64,000 bases of DNA from Planctomycetota bacterium (GCA_024280855.1 JAJRPG010000001.1:1-64000), one strand, 5' to 3'. Numbered from the stretch's first letter, positions 34,501 through 44,796 are shown. Program-made: numbers and translations. Notes: generated by a model not told the origin, from the sequence alone.

Positions 34501-34722
34501 AGTGAACTGAACGATCCCGAGTACAAGCAATTGGAATTGTTCAGCGATCCGGAGAAGGAGCAGTTCGAACGGAACAAGGATTTTCTGCGAAACCGTGTGA
34601 CGCAAATTCCTGATGAGATCAAACGAGAGACTGAAGCTATCCGAGCCAGGTACGCAGACCCTCAGGCAAGGATGTTCCCAGTCGCAGTAACGTTCTTGGT
34701 CCCGAAAAGATTAGCAAAATAG
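31558..34722 (+). CDS. drmD: DrmD-like SNF2/SF2 helicase (DISARM class 1)
   Basis: A 1054-residue SNF2-family helicase. Motif I is IADDVGLGKTIEAGL (about residues 140-154), motif II MIVDEAHNC (about 261-269), motif III FLTATPHNGYSESF, then motifs V-VI LATDAASEGIDLQNF and IPWNPNRLEQRNGRIDRHGQ (about 588-627). A charged helical tail (about 930-1050) follows. In DISARM class 1, DrmD is the large helicase encoded with DrmMI and the DrmA/DrmB core, and the system blocks incoming phage DNA. It is first in a five-gene rightward operon, 44 bases before drmMI. An alternative start is the ATG at 31570. Family assignment rests on order and motifs together. Confidence 0.85.
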   Translation: MEFTMVSMQNAAPEQGQLVRVRSRNWIVNDIAPSTLPTHGLSGLGNGQTLLTLSSIEDDGLGEELQVVWELEPGYRIIEKVALPDPTGFDSPDELNAFLDAVRWGASSSADVRNIQSPFRSGIDIEDYQLDPVVRAIQMPRVNLLIADDVGLGKTIEAGLVALELIIRHRARKILIVCPSSLQIQWQEQMRDKFGLDFRIVNSQLMKELRRQRGIHVNPWNHFPRLITSIDFLKRERPLRMYREILPGPNDPIYPRKFDLMIVDEAHNCAPSGRGKYATDSLRTKALQLLVPHFEHKLFLTATPHNGYSESFSALLELLDNQRFARSTKPDRKQLETVMVRRLKSELPPKWDGSPRFPKRILDPLEVPYTDEEREIHSALKTYAQLRAKRSRDNSESMATDFVMMILKKRMFSSPAAFITTLDKHKASLQAAKKRKGSEKPSIGILKREIDRIEEDYADDNDYDVATVDAVDTASRLFSEPSGEELKLLKKMGDWAQRACAQNDSKCKKLIAWLKENIRPNGKWSDQRVIIFTEYRTTQKWLSEVFATEGFSGQDRLMTMYGGMDPKQREAIKAAFQSAPDQSPVRILLATDAASEGIDLQNFCSNLIHYEIPWNPNRLEQRNGRIDRHGQKADEVLVYHFVAEGYKQRQSTSTSVAASDLDADLEFLMRVAQKVEAIREDLGNVGPVLADDVAAAMLGHGYTLTSTTTAEQKSGPVRKMLKFERDLAKQIQSLMDQYKATRKELRLSPTNVQKVVEVGLRLADQPALIPVKNSDGKQIFQLPALQHSWAACREGLEHPHTKETRPITFDETVAHGRDDIVLVHLNHRLVQMCLRLLRAEVWSIEGRKKMHRIEARIVPDAALSDPAMIAHARLVVIGGDTHRLHEEIITAGGSIKEGRLSRMNVGQLSDALAATTDDEPSKSVKQRFLDIWDTLVPSLQQALTARTKERTKGLEKRLQERAEKEAADIESILSELKRAIESELNDPEYKQLELFSDPEKEQFERNKDFLRNRVTQIPDEIKRETEAIRARYADPQARMFPVAVTFLVPKRLAK

Positions 34723-34766
34723 GGAAACGGTTAATATTCAAAACGAAGTTACGGATTCGTCCTAAT

Positions 34767-37700
34767 ATGTCCATCGCAAGACATCACGCTGAATGGCTTT
34801 CACTCATCGAAGTCTCAGGTCCCTTCCTGAGCCTGCCGGTGTTGGTGCAGAAATTTCCGCAAGGATTGGAAAATCACGATCCCGATCATTTTCGTTTGCT
34901 GCGCCAGGTCCACGAGGAATGGGAAGACAATCAGCGAGGCGATGCGCCGGATCGAGCGATTCACAATCAGTGGATCAAGTGGAATCTTTGCAACACACTC
35001 GATCTAGAAGAGTCGCTGGTCGAAGGACAGAACATTCCGCAAACACTCAAAGCGGAACTGCCCGAACACGGCGAGATTTTGCGGCCCGACATGATCGTGC
35101 TGAGACCCGACAGTGAGAAGCCGAGGCTGCTGATCCAAACGTATCCACTTAGCCAAAAGCTAAGTCGGGTCGTCGAGGGTAAACCATGGAAGGCTTCACC
35201 GGATACTCGCATGATGCAACTGCTGCACGATACCGACGTGCAGTTGGGGCTGGTGACCAACGGAGATCAGTGGATGCTGGTCTATGCGCCCAAGGGAGAA
35301 ACATCCGGTTACACATCCTGGTATTCAACAATCTGGTTGGAAGAATCGCAAACGCTTCAAGCATTCCGCACCTTCCTCGGCAGTTATCGATTCTTCGGCG
35401 TCCCTGAAGATGAAACTCTCGAACACCTTCTTGCTCAATCTGCCGAGGATCAGCAGGAAGTTACCGACCAGCTTGGTTATCAGGTTCGCAGAGCGGTCGA
35501 GGTGCTGGTCCAATCTTTGGACAAGGCTGACCGTGCCCACGGCGGAACACTCTTGGCTGATGTGCCCGAAGAACGACTCTACGAGTCGGCGTTGACTATC
35601 ATGATGCGGCTGGTGTTTCTTTTCTGCGCTGAAGAGCGTGAGTTACTCTTGCTTGGCGATGAACTATACGACAAGAACTTTGCCGTCTCAACATTACGGG
35701 AACAGTTGCGCGAGACCGCCGACAACCACGGCGAAGAGATTCTCGAACGTCGTCACGATGCGTGGAGCCGACTGCTGACAACGTTCCGCGTCGTGTACGG
35801 CGGCGTCCAACATGACCGCCTGAAACTTCCTGCCTACGGTGGCAGCCTGTTCGACCCGGATCGGTTCCCGTATTTGGAAGGACGACATCGGGATACCAGT
35901 TGGAAAGATACGCCCAGCGAGCCGCTTCCGATTAACAACCGCACCGTGCTTCATTTACTGGAAGCTCTTCAGGTACTTCAGATCAAGTTACCCGGTGGCG
36001 GTCCTGCCGAACCTCGCAAACTTAGCTTCCGTGCGCTGGACATCGAACAGATTGGCCATGTATACGAAGGTCTGCTTGACCACACAGCCAAGCGAGCAAC
36101 TGAACCCGTGTTGGGATTGAGCGGCACGCGCAACAAGGAACCAGAGATCCCACTCAGCGAGTTGGAAGCACTTGCAGCTAAGGATGAAGGCGAACTCCAC
36201 AAAATTCTTCAGAAAGAAACCGGCAGGTCTTCTGTCAATCCGATCAAGAAGATGCTCTCCGCCGAACTCGACGACCAGACCGTCAGCCGCTTTCGTACTG
36301 CCTGCCAAGGTGATAAGAAGCTTTGGCAGAGGATCAAGCCGTTTGCTGGTTTGGTGCGGATGGACACGTTTGGTTACCCCGTTGTGATTTCTAAAGACAG
36401 CGTCTACGTCACATCCGGAACCGACCGCCGCTCCAGCGGAACGCACTACACGCCCAAAAGCCTGACCGAGCCGATTGTTCGCTACACGCTGGAACCACTC
36501 GTTTACGTAGGACCAGCTGAAGGAAAACCCAAGGCAGAGTGGAACCTGAAGTCTGCGGCGGAATTGCTGAAACTCAAGATCTGCGACATGGCCTGCGGGT
36601 CGGGAGCGTTTCTGGTTCAGGCTGCTCGATACATGGCTGCGCGACTGATGGAAGCGTGGGATGCAGTGGAGAAACAGGTCGATGGACAATCTCGGATCAC
36701 ACCATTGGGTGAAGTCTCTAAGGGGGGAGCAAGTGAACAATTAGTGCCGCTCGATCCTGGCGAGCGTGAAGTTTATGCAACGCGGATCGTCGCGCAGCGT
36801 TGTCTTTACGGCGTGGATGTGAATCCTCTCGCAGTGGAGATGGCCAAGCTTTCGTTGTGGTTACTTACGCTTGCCAAGGACAAAGCTTTTGGGTTTCTGG
36901 ACCATGCGATTCGTTGCGGTGATTCACTGGTGGGCCTTCATGATCTGGAACAGCTACGTCATTTTAGTTTGAAACCTGATGAAGAAGATGCGGTGCTTTT
37001 CAAGGGGCCGCTTGATGATGCTGTGGATGAAGCACTCAGGCTTCGATTGAAACTCGAGGACATGCCCGCCAATACCGTCGCTGATATCGAAGCTCAGGAG
37101 AAGTTACTGAGTGAGGCTGATGATAAGATCGCCCGTCTGCGGTGTGCTGCTGACCTATTGGTAGCCGCTGAGTATTGGAGTAAGAACGCCAAAGACAAGG
37201 CCGACAAGATTCAACATGCTGCTATTGCCTCGGGCTACTACGTTGAGAAGGGGCCGACCGACGAATTCGAAAAGAAGGCCGCCAAGGAACGCCGTGGGCA
37301 GAAGATGTTTCACTGGCCGTTGGAGTTCCCAGAAGTGATCGTAAAGCGGGGCGGATTTGACGCATTCGTTGGGAATCCGCCGTTCGTTGGAGGAAAGAAG
37401 ATCACCGGCGCACTTGGAACTCCGTACCGGGAGTTTCTCATTTACGTTCTAGCGGGAAGTACGAAGGGACATGCAGACCTATGTGCGTACTTCTTTCTCC
37501 GTGCGTCGATTCTAGTGCGTCAGAACGGACAATTCGGCCTCCTTGCCACGAACACTATTGCCCAGGGGGACACGCGTGAAGTCGGTCTGGATCAGCTGGT
37601 ACGAGATGAGTTTGAAATCACAAGGGCAACTCGAAGTCAAAAGTGGCCAGGGATTGCGAACCTTGAAGTGTCCCAAGTTTGGCTCCGATGCGGTGTATGG

Positions 37701-38804
37701 AAAGGTTCTCGCGTCCTCGACGACAGTCCTGTGGTAGGCATCACACCGTATCTCTCCGAACTGGGCGAAATATCGGGAAACCCTGAGCGACTTGTAGCCA
37801 GCATGGGATTGGCGTTTATCGGCGTAGTCGTTTATGGGGAAGGGTTCGTTCTCTCAACTGTGCAGGCTCAGAGTCTCATGACTGCCCACCCCCACCTCGA
37901 AGAGGTCATTTTTCCCTACATGAACGGGGAAAACCTAAACTCGAATCCGACGCAAACACCTGAACGATACGTCATAGACTTTGGAGGTCGTTCGATTAAG
38001 GAAGCAAGAGCCTTCCAGCAATGCTTTGAAGTTCTGGAACGGCTGGTCAAGCCTTACCGCAAAGATGTGGGCGAAAAACGCATGCGGGAGAAATGGTGGC
38101 TGCATCAACGTCCTCGCCCTGCTCTTCGCAAAGCCGTTGAGGGGCTTGATCGCATGCTGGCTCGGTCTCGTGTGAGCAACATCAATTCAATTGAATTCGT
38201 GCCAACGTCTGTCATATGTTCAGATGCGATGGTCGTATTTGCGTCTGACGATTATGCGGATTTTGCCATACTTCAGGCCGCACCTCACACTGAATGGCTG
38301 ACTCGATATGCCTCTAGCATGAGGACTGATGTCCGGTACAACCCAAGCGATTGTTTCGAAACGTACTCTCTCCCAGCCGCCAAAGTAGGTCTGCGAGGTT
38401 TCGGTAAGACATACCATCGTTTTCGTGCTGAAGTCATGGAGGAGCGACAGGAAGGGCTAACTAAAACTTACAACCGCTTCCACGATACCAACGATACCTC
38501 GTCAGACATCCAATCGCTTAGAAACCTGCACGTCGAGATGGATCAGGCGGTCACCGCAGCTTATGACTGGGACGGACTTGACCTCGGCCACGGCTTTTAC
38601 GAAACCAAACAAGGCCACCGCTTCACCATTAGCGAGTCAGCCGGCTACGAAGTCCTTCAACGTCTGCTCAAACTGAACCACGAACGCTATGAAGAAGAAG
38701 TCAAACAGGGTCTGCACGACAATAAGAAAAAGAAAACCACTAGGCGTAAGACAAAGAAGAAGAAAACAGATGTCAAAGGGCAGCTCGGCTTGGGAATGAC
38801 GTAG
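34767..38804 (+). CDS. drmMI: DrmMI-like N6-adenine DNA methyltransferase (DISARM class 1)
   Basis: A 1345-residue methyltransferase of the Eco57I/PglX-like size class. S-adenosylmethionine motif I is DMACGSGAFLVQAARY (about residue 606-621). Catalytic motif IV is FVGNPPFVGGKK (about 866-877), N-P-P-F being typical for N6-adenine. Also typical are YGVDVNPLAVEMAKLSLWL and GDSLVG. The N-terminal ~550 residues carry a restriction-enzyme-like region with many charged helices; the end is Lys-rich. In DISARM it marks host DNA as self. One base separates its stop from the drmA start, so the genes are translated as one unit. Confidence 0.88.
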   Translation: MSIARHHAEWLSLIEVSGPFLSLPVLVQKFPQGLENHDPDHFRLLRQVHEEWEDNQRGDAPDRAIHNQWIKWNLCNTLDLEESLVEGQNIPQTLKAELPEHGEILRPDMIVLRPDSEKPRLLIQTYPLSQKLSRVVEGKPWKASPDTRMMQLLHDTDVQLGLVTNGDQWMLVYAPKGETSGYTSWYSTIWLEESQTLQAFRTFLGSYRFFGVPEDETLEHLLAQSAEDQQEVTDQLGYQVRRAVEVLVQSLDKADRAHGGTLLADVPEERLYESALTIMMRLVFLFCAEERELLLLGDELYDKNFAVSTLREQLRETADNHGEEILERRHDAWSRLLTTFRVVYGGVQHDRLKLPAYGGSLFDPDRFPYLEGRHRDTSWKDTPSEPLPINNRTVLHLLEALQVLQIKLPGGGPAEPRKLSFRALDIEQIGHVYEGLLDHTAKRATEPVLGLSGTRNKEPEIPLSELEALAAKDEGELHKILQKETGRSSVNPIKKMLSAELDDQTVSRFRTACQGDKKLWQRIKPFAGLVRMDTFGYPVVISKDSVYVTSGTDRRSSGTHYTPKSLTEPIVRYTLEPLVYVGPAEGKPKAEWNLKSAAELLKLKICDMACGSGAFLVQAARYMAARLMEAWDAVEKQVDGQSRITPLGEVSKGGASEQLVPLDPGEREVYATRIVAQRCLYGVDVNPLAVEMAKLSLWLLTLAKDKAFGFLDHAIRCGDSLVGLHDLEQLRHFSLKPDEEDAVLFKGPLDDAVDEALRLRLKLEDMPANTVADIEAQEKLLSEADDKIARLRCAADLLVAAEYWSKNAKDKADKIQHAAIASGYYVEKGPTDEFEKKAAKERRGQKMFHWPLEFPEVIVKRGGFDAFVGNPPFVGGKKITGALGTPYREFLIYVLAGSTKGHADLCAYFFLRASILVRQNGQFGLLATNTIAQGDTREVGLDQLVRDEFEITRATRSQKWPGIANLEVSQVWLRCGVWKGSRVLDDSPVVGITPYLSELGEISGNPERLVASMGLAFIGVVVYGEGFVLSTVQAQSLMTAHPHLEEVIFPYMNGENLNSNPTQTPERYVIDFGGRSIKEARAFQQCFEVLERLVKPYRKDVGEKRMREKWWLHQRPRPALRKAVEGLDRMLARSRVSNINSIEFVPTSVICSDAMVVFASDDYADFAILQAAPHTEWLTRYASSMRTDVRYNPSDCFETYSLPAAKVGLRGFGKTYHRFRAEVMEERQEGLTKTYNRFHDTNDTSSDIQSLRNLHVEMDQAVTAAYDWDGLDLGHGFYETKQGHRFTISESAGYEVLQRLLKLNHERYEEEVKQGLHDNKKKKTTRRKTKKKKTDVKGQLGLGMT

Positions 38805-38805
38805 A

Positions 38806-41800
38806 ATGACAAACGAATCAACCGAACAACTTAAAGAATCGATTCCGTCTCCGCTGAAACTGCGTGAGATGCTGGAGGACATGGCCGTCAAGGAGCTCCT
38901 TGGCCCGGTCGGAGGCGCAGAGGAGGAAGTATCCGAACGCATTCGTGACCGCTACCTCCTCGGAATGCTTTCGCCGCGCAAACGAGCCGAAGTGACGGAG
39001 AACGCACAAGCAACGCCGACACCCCAGCAAGAGGAAGACGACGATTACGCCGAAGGCGACTTTCCGCCAGGGGATGAACTCGCCATCGAAGGCGTCGGTC
39101 GAGGGAGTCAGAGTGGCGACGACGGTCCAACCGAATCGTCAGCCCCGCAATCCAAGGCGATGTTCCCGTCATCTATAGGCATGTCATTCTCCGTCGAACT
39201 CGATGCCAAGGCGCTGAAGGTCACACCCCGTTGGGGAATCTACGACAAAGAGCCGAGTGAGTTCCTCACTACTGACGCGGGCACACCAAAGAAAATATGG
39301 AAGCGCCGGCCATGCGGTGATCAGCCACATGATATCCCACTCGTCGCAGGAAGAATCGATTCGATTGTAGCCGATGAAACTTTCCCGGATGCCAAGATCA
39401 AAGGGCTGATCCGTCGTCGAGCCAACCACTGGAGCGTCACGCTGTTTCTGATCAACGACGGATGCGAGCCTAGTCCACCAAACCGAGAACGGGCATGGAT
39501 GTTTCAATGCGAGTTGGAAGTCGAGGCTCCCGATGGTTCGGCCATCTTCCATAAGCGACTTAATCGGATTGATCTGCCCGGAACAGATGAATCCTTCAAA
39601 CAGGAAAACGATATGCTGGCGATGCTCTATCGTCGGCATTTGGAGTTTGTGGTGGGCCATGGCGTGGCTGTCCATGTGGACGTTGATCCGACCGATTCCA
39701 ACCGCGCCGTCAAGCTCTCGACTCGTTCAATCCCCAACTACGAAGTACCGAAGACGACACCTCCCACGATTGACGACGCAGAGCAGAACCCGGCGTTCGC
39801 CAAGCTCGATGGCTTGGTCCTCGACATGAAGGATTTGAGCGTAACGAAACAATCCGAGTTTCGAAAGAAGCTAGAACCCCTGACTGTCGCCTATCGTGAA
39901 TGGATCGATTTAGAAAAACTAAAGATCAATGATCCCGCTGAGGGGCTTGACCCGTATCGAGAGATCGCTACCGAGACAATCTCACACTGTGAACGCACGC
40001 TGAAGCGAATTGATGAGGGCATCGGACTCTTGGAGTCAGACCAACAGGTCTGCGAAGCCTTCCAATTCATGAACCAAGCTATGTGGTGGCAGCGGACCCG
40101 CTCGATCTTTTCCGAACAGGTGCGCCGCCGTCCCGATGAAGATGTGGACTATAACGAAATCGACATCTCGGTGAATCGCTCGTGGTATCCATTCCAGTTG
40201 GCGTTCATTTTGTTAAACCTCCCGGGCGTTGCCCAGTTGGATCATCCCGAACGAAGCGAAAGCCCCGATGCTGTCGCGGACTTGCTCTGGTTCCCGACTG
40301 GCGGTGGTAAGACCGAAGCATACTTGGGACTGACCGCCTTCACGCTTGGCATTCGGCGCTTGCAGGGGACGGTGGAGGGACGATCCGGCGACGAGGGTGT
40401 CGCTGTTCTTATGCGTTACACGCTTCGCCTGTTAACCCTGCAACAATTCCAGCGGGCCACTACGTTGATCTGTGCATGCGAAGTAATTCGCAAGAAAGCA
40501 GTAGGCAACGATGATCATCGCTGGGGTAAGACGCCGTTTCGAATCGGGCTGTGGGTTGGAGCATCATCAACGCCGAACCGAACCATCCACAGCGAAGAAG
40601 CACTAAAGACGGCAGCAGGTAGCAGTAACAAAAAACAGTTCGGCGCTATTGGCGGTAGTGGTTCTCCGCATCAACTGACGAACTGCCCATGGTGCGGGTC
40701 CAAGATTAACTTCTCGACACGCTCTTATTTCGTGGAGACGCCCAAGAAGGGTCGAGGTCGAACCTTCGTCTACTGTGGTGACAAGTTTGGGCTGTGTGCG
40801 TTCAGTCGAAGCCAATCGAAAGATGAGGGCATCCCAGTTCTGGTTGTCGATGAGGAAATCTACCGCCGTCTTCCGTCGCTCTTGATCGCCACGGTGGATA
40901 AGTTCGCCCAGATGCCATGGAGGGGCGAGACCCAGATGCTCTTTGGTCAGGTGGATGGCTACTGTGAACGTCATGGTTTCCGCTCCCCCGAAATTGAAGA
41001 TGCGCATAGGCATCCCAAGACCAGAGACGGCAAGTTTCCCGCCGCTAAGACGATTCCAGCAAAACCTCTGCGGCCACCGGATCTCATTATCCAGGACGAG
41101 CTTCATCTCATTAGTGGTCCATTGGGAACTTTGGTTGGGTTGTATGAAACAGCTATCGACCGACTAAGCTCTTGGCGAGTAGACGGCAAAGTCGTTCGCC
41201 CCAAGTTGATCGCATCGACAGCAACGATTCGCCAAGCAAAGAATCAAGTCCATGCCTTATTCATGAGAGATACGAATGTCTTTCCGCCAAACGGGTTGGA
41301 CGTGCGGGATAACTTCTTTTCATTGCAACGCCCATCAAACAAAGACACGCCGGGTCGAAAGTACATCGGCATTTGTGCTCCAGGGCGTAGACTCAAGCTG
41401 GCTTTGATCCGGGTGTACGTAGCGTTTCTATCAGCCGGACAAGTTCTCTTCGAGAAATATGGCGGTGCCGCTGATCCGTGGATGACGCTTGTCGGCTACT
41501 TTAGCAGCCTTCGTGAACTCGGTGGTACGAGGCGATTGGTCGATGACGACGTGCGAACTCGATTGGGTAAGATGGCTGACCGTGGGTTGGCGAAGCGAAT
41601 CATCTACTCGCCAGATTCTGTGAAGGAGTTGACTTCACGATTGGGATCGACAGACATTCCGGAAACGCTGGATCGACTGGAGAACATCTTCGATCCCATT
41701 CAGGAACAGAAACGCAAGGAAGCCGGAAAGACTGGCAAACGCCCCATAGATCTCAAGCCGCGACCATTGGACGTACTGCTGGCAACGAACATGATTTCAG

Positions 41801-42480
41801 TTGGTGTTGATGTTCCGAGACTAGGCTTAATGGTTTGCAGCGGTCAGCCGAAGACAACTTCGGAATACATTCAGGCAACCAGCCGTGTTGGTCGTAAGCA
41901 TCCGGGGTTGGTCGTCACCGTCTTCAATTGGGCCAGGCCACGTGACCTGAGCCATTACGAAACGTTCGAACACTATCACAGCACCTTTTACCAGCATGTT
42001 GAAGCATTGTCGGTGACGCCTTTCTCGGAAGGAGCTACCTATCGTGGACTTGGCGCGTTGCTGGTTTCTCTTATTCGCCTGCGTAGCGACGAATTCAACT
42101 CCAACGACAAAGCGATGCGACTGGCGACGGAGTCTACGCACCCATATGTACAAGAAGCGGTCGAATGGATCGTGAAGCGGGCCAAGTTGATCGGTGGCGA
42201 TGAAACTGCCAAGCGAGTCGAGAAAGATCTGAAGGAGAAGGTTAGCCATTGGCGCAACCGGGCGTTGCGATTGTCGGGCGGAAGCACGCTCGGCTATAAG
42301 AGTAAAAAAGACAGCGAGACCGTCGCGCTGTTGCAAAAAACCGGAATTGAAAACTGGGACGAATTCACATGCCTCAACTCATTGCGTGATGTGGAACCGA
42401 CATCAATGCTCATCTTGGACGACCACAACCTCGACGATGAGGGCGACTTTGTGATCGCCGAAGGAGGTGGGAACGGATGA
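38806..42480 (+). CDS. drmA: DrmA-like helicase (DISARM core)
   Basis: A 1224-residue helicase. Motif I is LWFPTGGGKTEAYLGL (about 493-508), motif II LIIQDELHLISGPLG (about 760-774; DELH), then LIASTATIRQA (motif III) and MISVGVDVPRLGLMV ... TSEYIQATSRVGRKHPG (motifs V-VI, about 1000-1030). A cysteine pair at NCPWCGS (about 626) and later cysteines (CGDKFGLC) may hold zinc. This matches DrmA, which with DrmB forms the DNA-sensing complex of DISARM. It overlaps drmB by 4 bases (ATGA). Length is close to characterised DrmA proteins. Confidence 0.9.
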   Translation: MTNESTEQLKESIPSPLKLREMLEDMAVKELLGPVGGAEEEVSERIRDRYLLGMLSPRKRAEVTENAQATPTPQQEEDDDYAEGDFPPGDELAIEGVGRGSQSGDDGPTESSAPQSKAMFPSSIGMSFSVELDAKALKVTPRWGIYDKEPSEFLTTDAGTPKKIWKRRPCGDQPHDIPLVAGRIDSIVADETFPDAKIKGLIRRRANHWSVTLFLINDGCEPSPPNRERAWMFQCELEVEAPDGSAIFHKRLNRIDLPGTDESFKQENDMLAMLYRRHLEFVVGHGVAVHVDVDPTDSNRAVKLSTRSIPNYEVPKTTPPTIDDAEQNPAFAKLDGLVLDMKDLSVTKQSEFRKKLEPLTVAYREWIDLEKLKINDPAEGLDPYREIATETISHCERTLKRIDEGIGLLESDQQVCEAFQFMNQAMWWQRTRSIFSEQVRRRPDEDVDYNEIDISVNRSWYPFQLAFILLNLPGVAQLDHPERSESPDAVADLLWFPTGGGKTEAYLGLTAFTLGIRRLQGTVEGRSGDEGVAVLMRYTLRLLTLQQFQRATTLICACEVIRKKAVGNDDHRWGKTPFRIGLWVGASSTPNRTIHSEEALKTAAGSSNKKQFGAIGGSGSPHQLTNCPWCGSKINFSTRSYFVETPKKGRGRTFVYCGDKFGLCAFSRSQSKDEGIPVLVVDEEIYRRLPSLLIATVDKFAQMPWRGETQMLFGQVDGYCERHGFRSPEIEDAHRHPKTRDGKFPAAKTIPAKPLRPPDLIIQDELHLISGPLGTLVGLYETAIDRLSSWRVDGKVVRPKLIASTATIRQAKNQVHALFMRDTNVFPPNGLDVRDNFFSLQRPSNKDTPGRKYIGICAPGRRLKLALIRVYVAFLSAGQVLFEKYGGAADPWMTLVGYFSSLRELGGTRRLVDDDVRTRLGKMADRGLAKRIIYSPDSVKELTSRLGSTDIPETLDRLENIFDPIQEQKRKEAGKTGKRPIDLKPRPLDVLLATNMISVGVDVPRLGLMVCSGQPKTTSEYIQATSRVGRKHPGLVVTVFNWARPRDLSHYETFEHYHSTFYQHVEALSVTPFSEGATYRGLGALLVSLIRLRSDEFNSNDKAMRLATESTHPYVQEAVEWIVKRAKLIGGDETAKRVEKDLKEKVSHWRNRALRLSGGSTLGYKSKKDSETVALLQKTGIENWDEFTCLNSLRDVEPTSMLILDDHNLDDEGDFVIAEGGGNG

Positions 42481-44786
42481 GTACCTCTCGTGAAAAACCA
42501 CGTGTCGGCGAACTCCGACCCAGCCAGATCCTTACCACGTATGGAGTTGGGGCGATTGTAGACCTTCCCCACATCTCCGTGATGGTGATGGGACTTGAAG
42601 ATTGGCCCGCAAGCGACTACCGTGAGATCACTGAAGAGCGGCTGCTGGCATCCGTTAGGAACGTCACTGGCCCGCAAGTTCGACAACTGCGATCACCACC
42701 CGTTGTGCCCGAAACGGATCGATCAAACCCATTCGAGGAACAGTCAAACATCGGCGTACCCGTTGCTCCATTCCCACGGTGGATGTTGTGCCCGCGCTGT
42801 CGGCGGCTGGCACCTTTGAGCAGCAATCAATTCGTGCTCAAGTCAGATCTCTTCCGGCCAGATCGTGTGCGTTACATCCATGAGAATTGCCGGATGCCAG
42901 GCAAGCTGCCCACGGCAATCCCCGCCCGATTCATCGTGGCGTGCAAGAACGGTCATTTGGACGACTTCCCTTGGGTTGAGTTCGTTCACAGTGGACCAAC
43001 AAAGTGCGCGTACAAATTGCAGCTACTGGAGCTAGGTCCATCCGGAGAAGCCGCCGACATTTTCGTGAAATGCGAGACTTGCGATACGTCCCGCCCCATG
43101 TCGGACGCCTTCAAACTCCAGAACAGCGATCTGCCCATGTGCCGAGGTCGTCGGCCCCACTTGCGAGACTTTGACGATGCCGGTTGTAAGGACGACGACA
43201 ACCAACAGATTCAAGTGAAGGCCATGTTGCAAGGAGCGTCAAACTCGTGGTTCCCCGTGATGCTTTCCGCGCTGTCAGTGCCCCAGAGTTCCAATTTGCT
43301 CAAACAGCTTGTGATCGACAACTGGAACGAGCTTGACGATATCGAAAGTGAGAAGGAAATTGTCAAGCTCCGTCGCCGCAACCTCTTGCGAACGTTTTCC
43401 GAGTTTAGCGAGGCTGAATTGTGGGAAGCAATCCAGCAGAAGAAAACCGATGATGAAGACGATGAAGACCATAGCTCCGACGTGGCAGATCTGAAAACGC
43501 CAGAGTGGGAGGTCTTTATCAACCCGGATCAGGCGATACGAACAAAGGACTTCCGGTTGCGAGAAGTGGCACCGCCGAATCGGTTTGCCAACTATTTCGA
43601 TAGAATTGTTTTAGTCGAGCGGCTGCGTGAAGTCCGAGCTTTGATTGGCTTCACTCGAATTGAATCGCCGGGCGACTACGACAGTCCCGCCGACTTCCCC
43701 ACCAAGCAAAGAATGCGGCTATCTCGTGGAATACCGCCGTGGGTTCCAGCGAATGAAATTCGTGGAGAGGGCATTTTCTTTCAGTTTTCAGAAATTCAAA
43801 TCGAGAATTGGCTGCTCCAAGGCAACGATCTAGATTTCCAATTCTTCCAGGCGCATAAATCCTGGAGGGCAGATCGAGGTTTGGTTCCGCCTGAGGATGG
43901 ATATCCGGGACTTCGGTTTGTGCTCTTGCACTCGTTCGCCCATGCTTTGATACGACAACTTTCATTGGAATGTGGTTATACGGCAGCTTCTCTGCGAGAA
44001 AGGATCTACTCTCGGAACTCCGGTGGTGACCGCTGTGAGATGGCCGGGGTTCTGATTTATACTGCGGCCCCAGACAGCGAGGGCACGCTCGGTGGTCTCG
44101 TATCACTCGGCGAGCCAGCAGTTCTGGAGCGGCACTTGAATCAAGCATTGGAGTCGATGCGGCTGTGCTCGAGCGACCCACTTTGCTCCGAACATCATCC
44201 TGGACAGGAGGAGACGAGCTTGCACGGTGCTTCTTGCCATGCATGCCTGTTCGCTCCGGAAACCTCTTGTGAACGTGGCAACAAATATCTGGATCGAACA
44301 GTTTTGGTCCCTACCGTCGATCAGGATAAGTTCGCTTTCTTCAAAGCGGCGATGGCTGAAGATTCGACGGGCACCGAGCCCGCACATGGGACAGAGGAAG
44401 ATGATTCGGAAACAATCGACCACATAGACCTGTATGACCTGTTAATTACGCCAATCACAGCATCAAAGGCGACCATCAAGTTGCCGAACGCTATCGCTGA
44501 TGCGCTTCGATTACCCTCCCCGCTGACCGAGTTTCAGTTTCTGGATTCTACTTCGGAGATGCCGGAAAAGCAGTCAATCGTCATCGTCCTGCATGAAGGC
44601 ATGAAAAAGGGTAACGAAACCATTCGACTTGCTTGCGGTAAGATTTTGTGGTCTCGACAGGTGGACGCCGATGGTGGGGGAACCAGCGTGCTGGTGACAA
44701 TTCGTGCTGCCGGACCATCGGTGAAACTGAGATTAACCGCTGAAGAATGGGAACGATTCAGACCACTTGCAGTCATTAACAAATGA
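42477..44786 (+). CDS. drmB: DrmB-like DUF1998 protein (DISARM core)
   Basis: A 769-residue protein. It begins with RPSQILTTYGVGAIVDLPHISVMV, the typical N-terminus of DrmB. Zinc-type cysteines occur at CPRCRRL (about 104-110) and in a cluster around CETCDTSRPM (about 199). The DUF1998 domain is in the last third: LHSFAHALIRQLSLECGY (about 482-499), LIYTAAPDSEGTLGGL, then CSSDPLCSEH and GASCHACLFAPETSCERGN (about 560-605). DrmB partners DrmA in the DISARM core. It overlaps drmA and ends 10 bases before the last operon gene. Confidence 0.9.
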   Translation: MSTSREKPRVGELRPSQILTTYGVGAIVDLPHISVMVMGLEDWPASDYREITEERLLASVRNVTGPQVRQLRSPPVVPETDRSNPFEEQSNIGVPVAPFPRWMLCPRCRRLAPLSSNQFVLKSDLFRPDRVRYIHENCRMPGKLPTAIPARFIVACKNGHLDDFPWVEFVHSGPTKCAYKLQLLELGPSGEAADIFVKCETCDTSRPMSDAFKLQNSDLPMCRGRRPHLRDFDDAGCKDDDNQQIQVKAMLQGASNSWFPVMLSALSVPQSSNLLKQLVIDNWNELDDIESEKEIVKLRRRNLLRTFSEFSEAELWEAIQQKKTDDEDDEDHSSDVADLKTPEWEVFINPDQAIRTKDFRLREVAPPNRFANYFDRIVLVERLREVRALIGFTRIESPGDYDSPADFPTKQRMRLSRGIPPWVPANEIRGEGIFFQFSEIQIENWLLQGNDLDFQFFQAHKSWRADRGLVPPEDGYPGLRFVLLHSFAHALIRQLSLECGYTAASLRERIYSRNSGGDRCEMAGVLIYTAAPDSEGTLGGLVSLGEPAVLERHLNQALESMRLCSSDPLCSEHHPGQEETSLHGASCHACLFAPETSCERGNKYLDRTVLVPTVDQDKFAFFKAAMAEDSTGTEPAHGTEEDDSETIDHIDLYDLLITPITASKATIKLPNAIADALRLPSPLTEFQFLDSTSEMPEKQSIVIVLHEGMKKGNETIRLACGKILWSRQVDADGGGTSVLVTIRAAGPSVKLRLTAEEWERFRPLAVINK

Positions 44787-44796
44787 GTACCAGAAT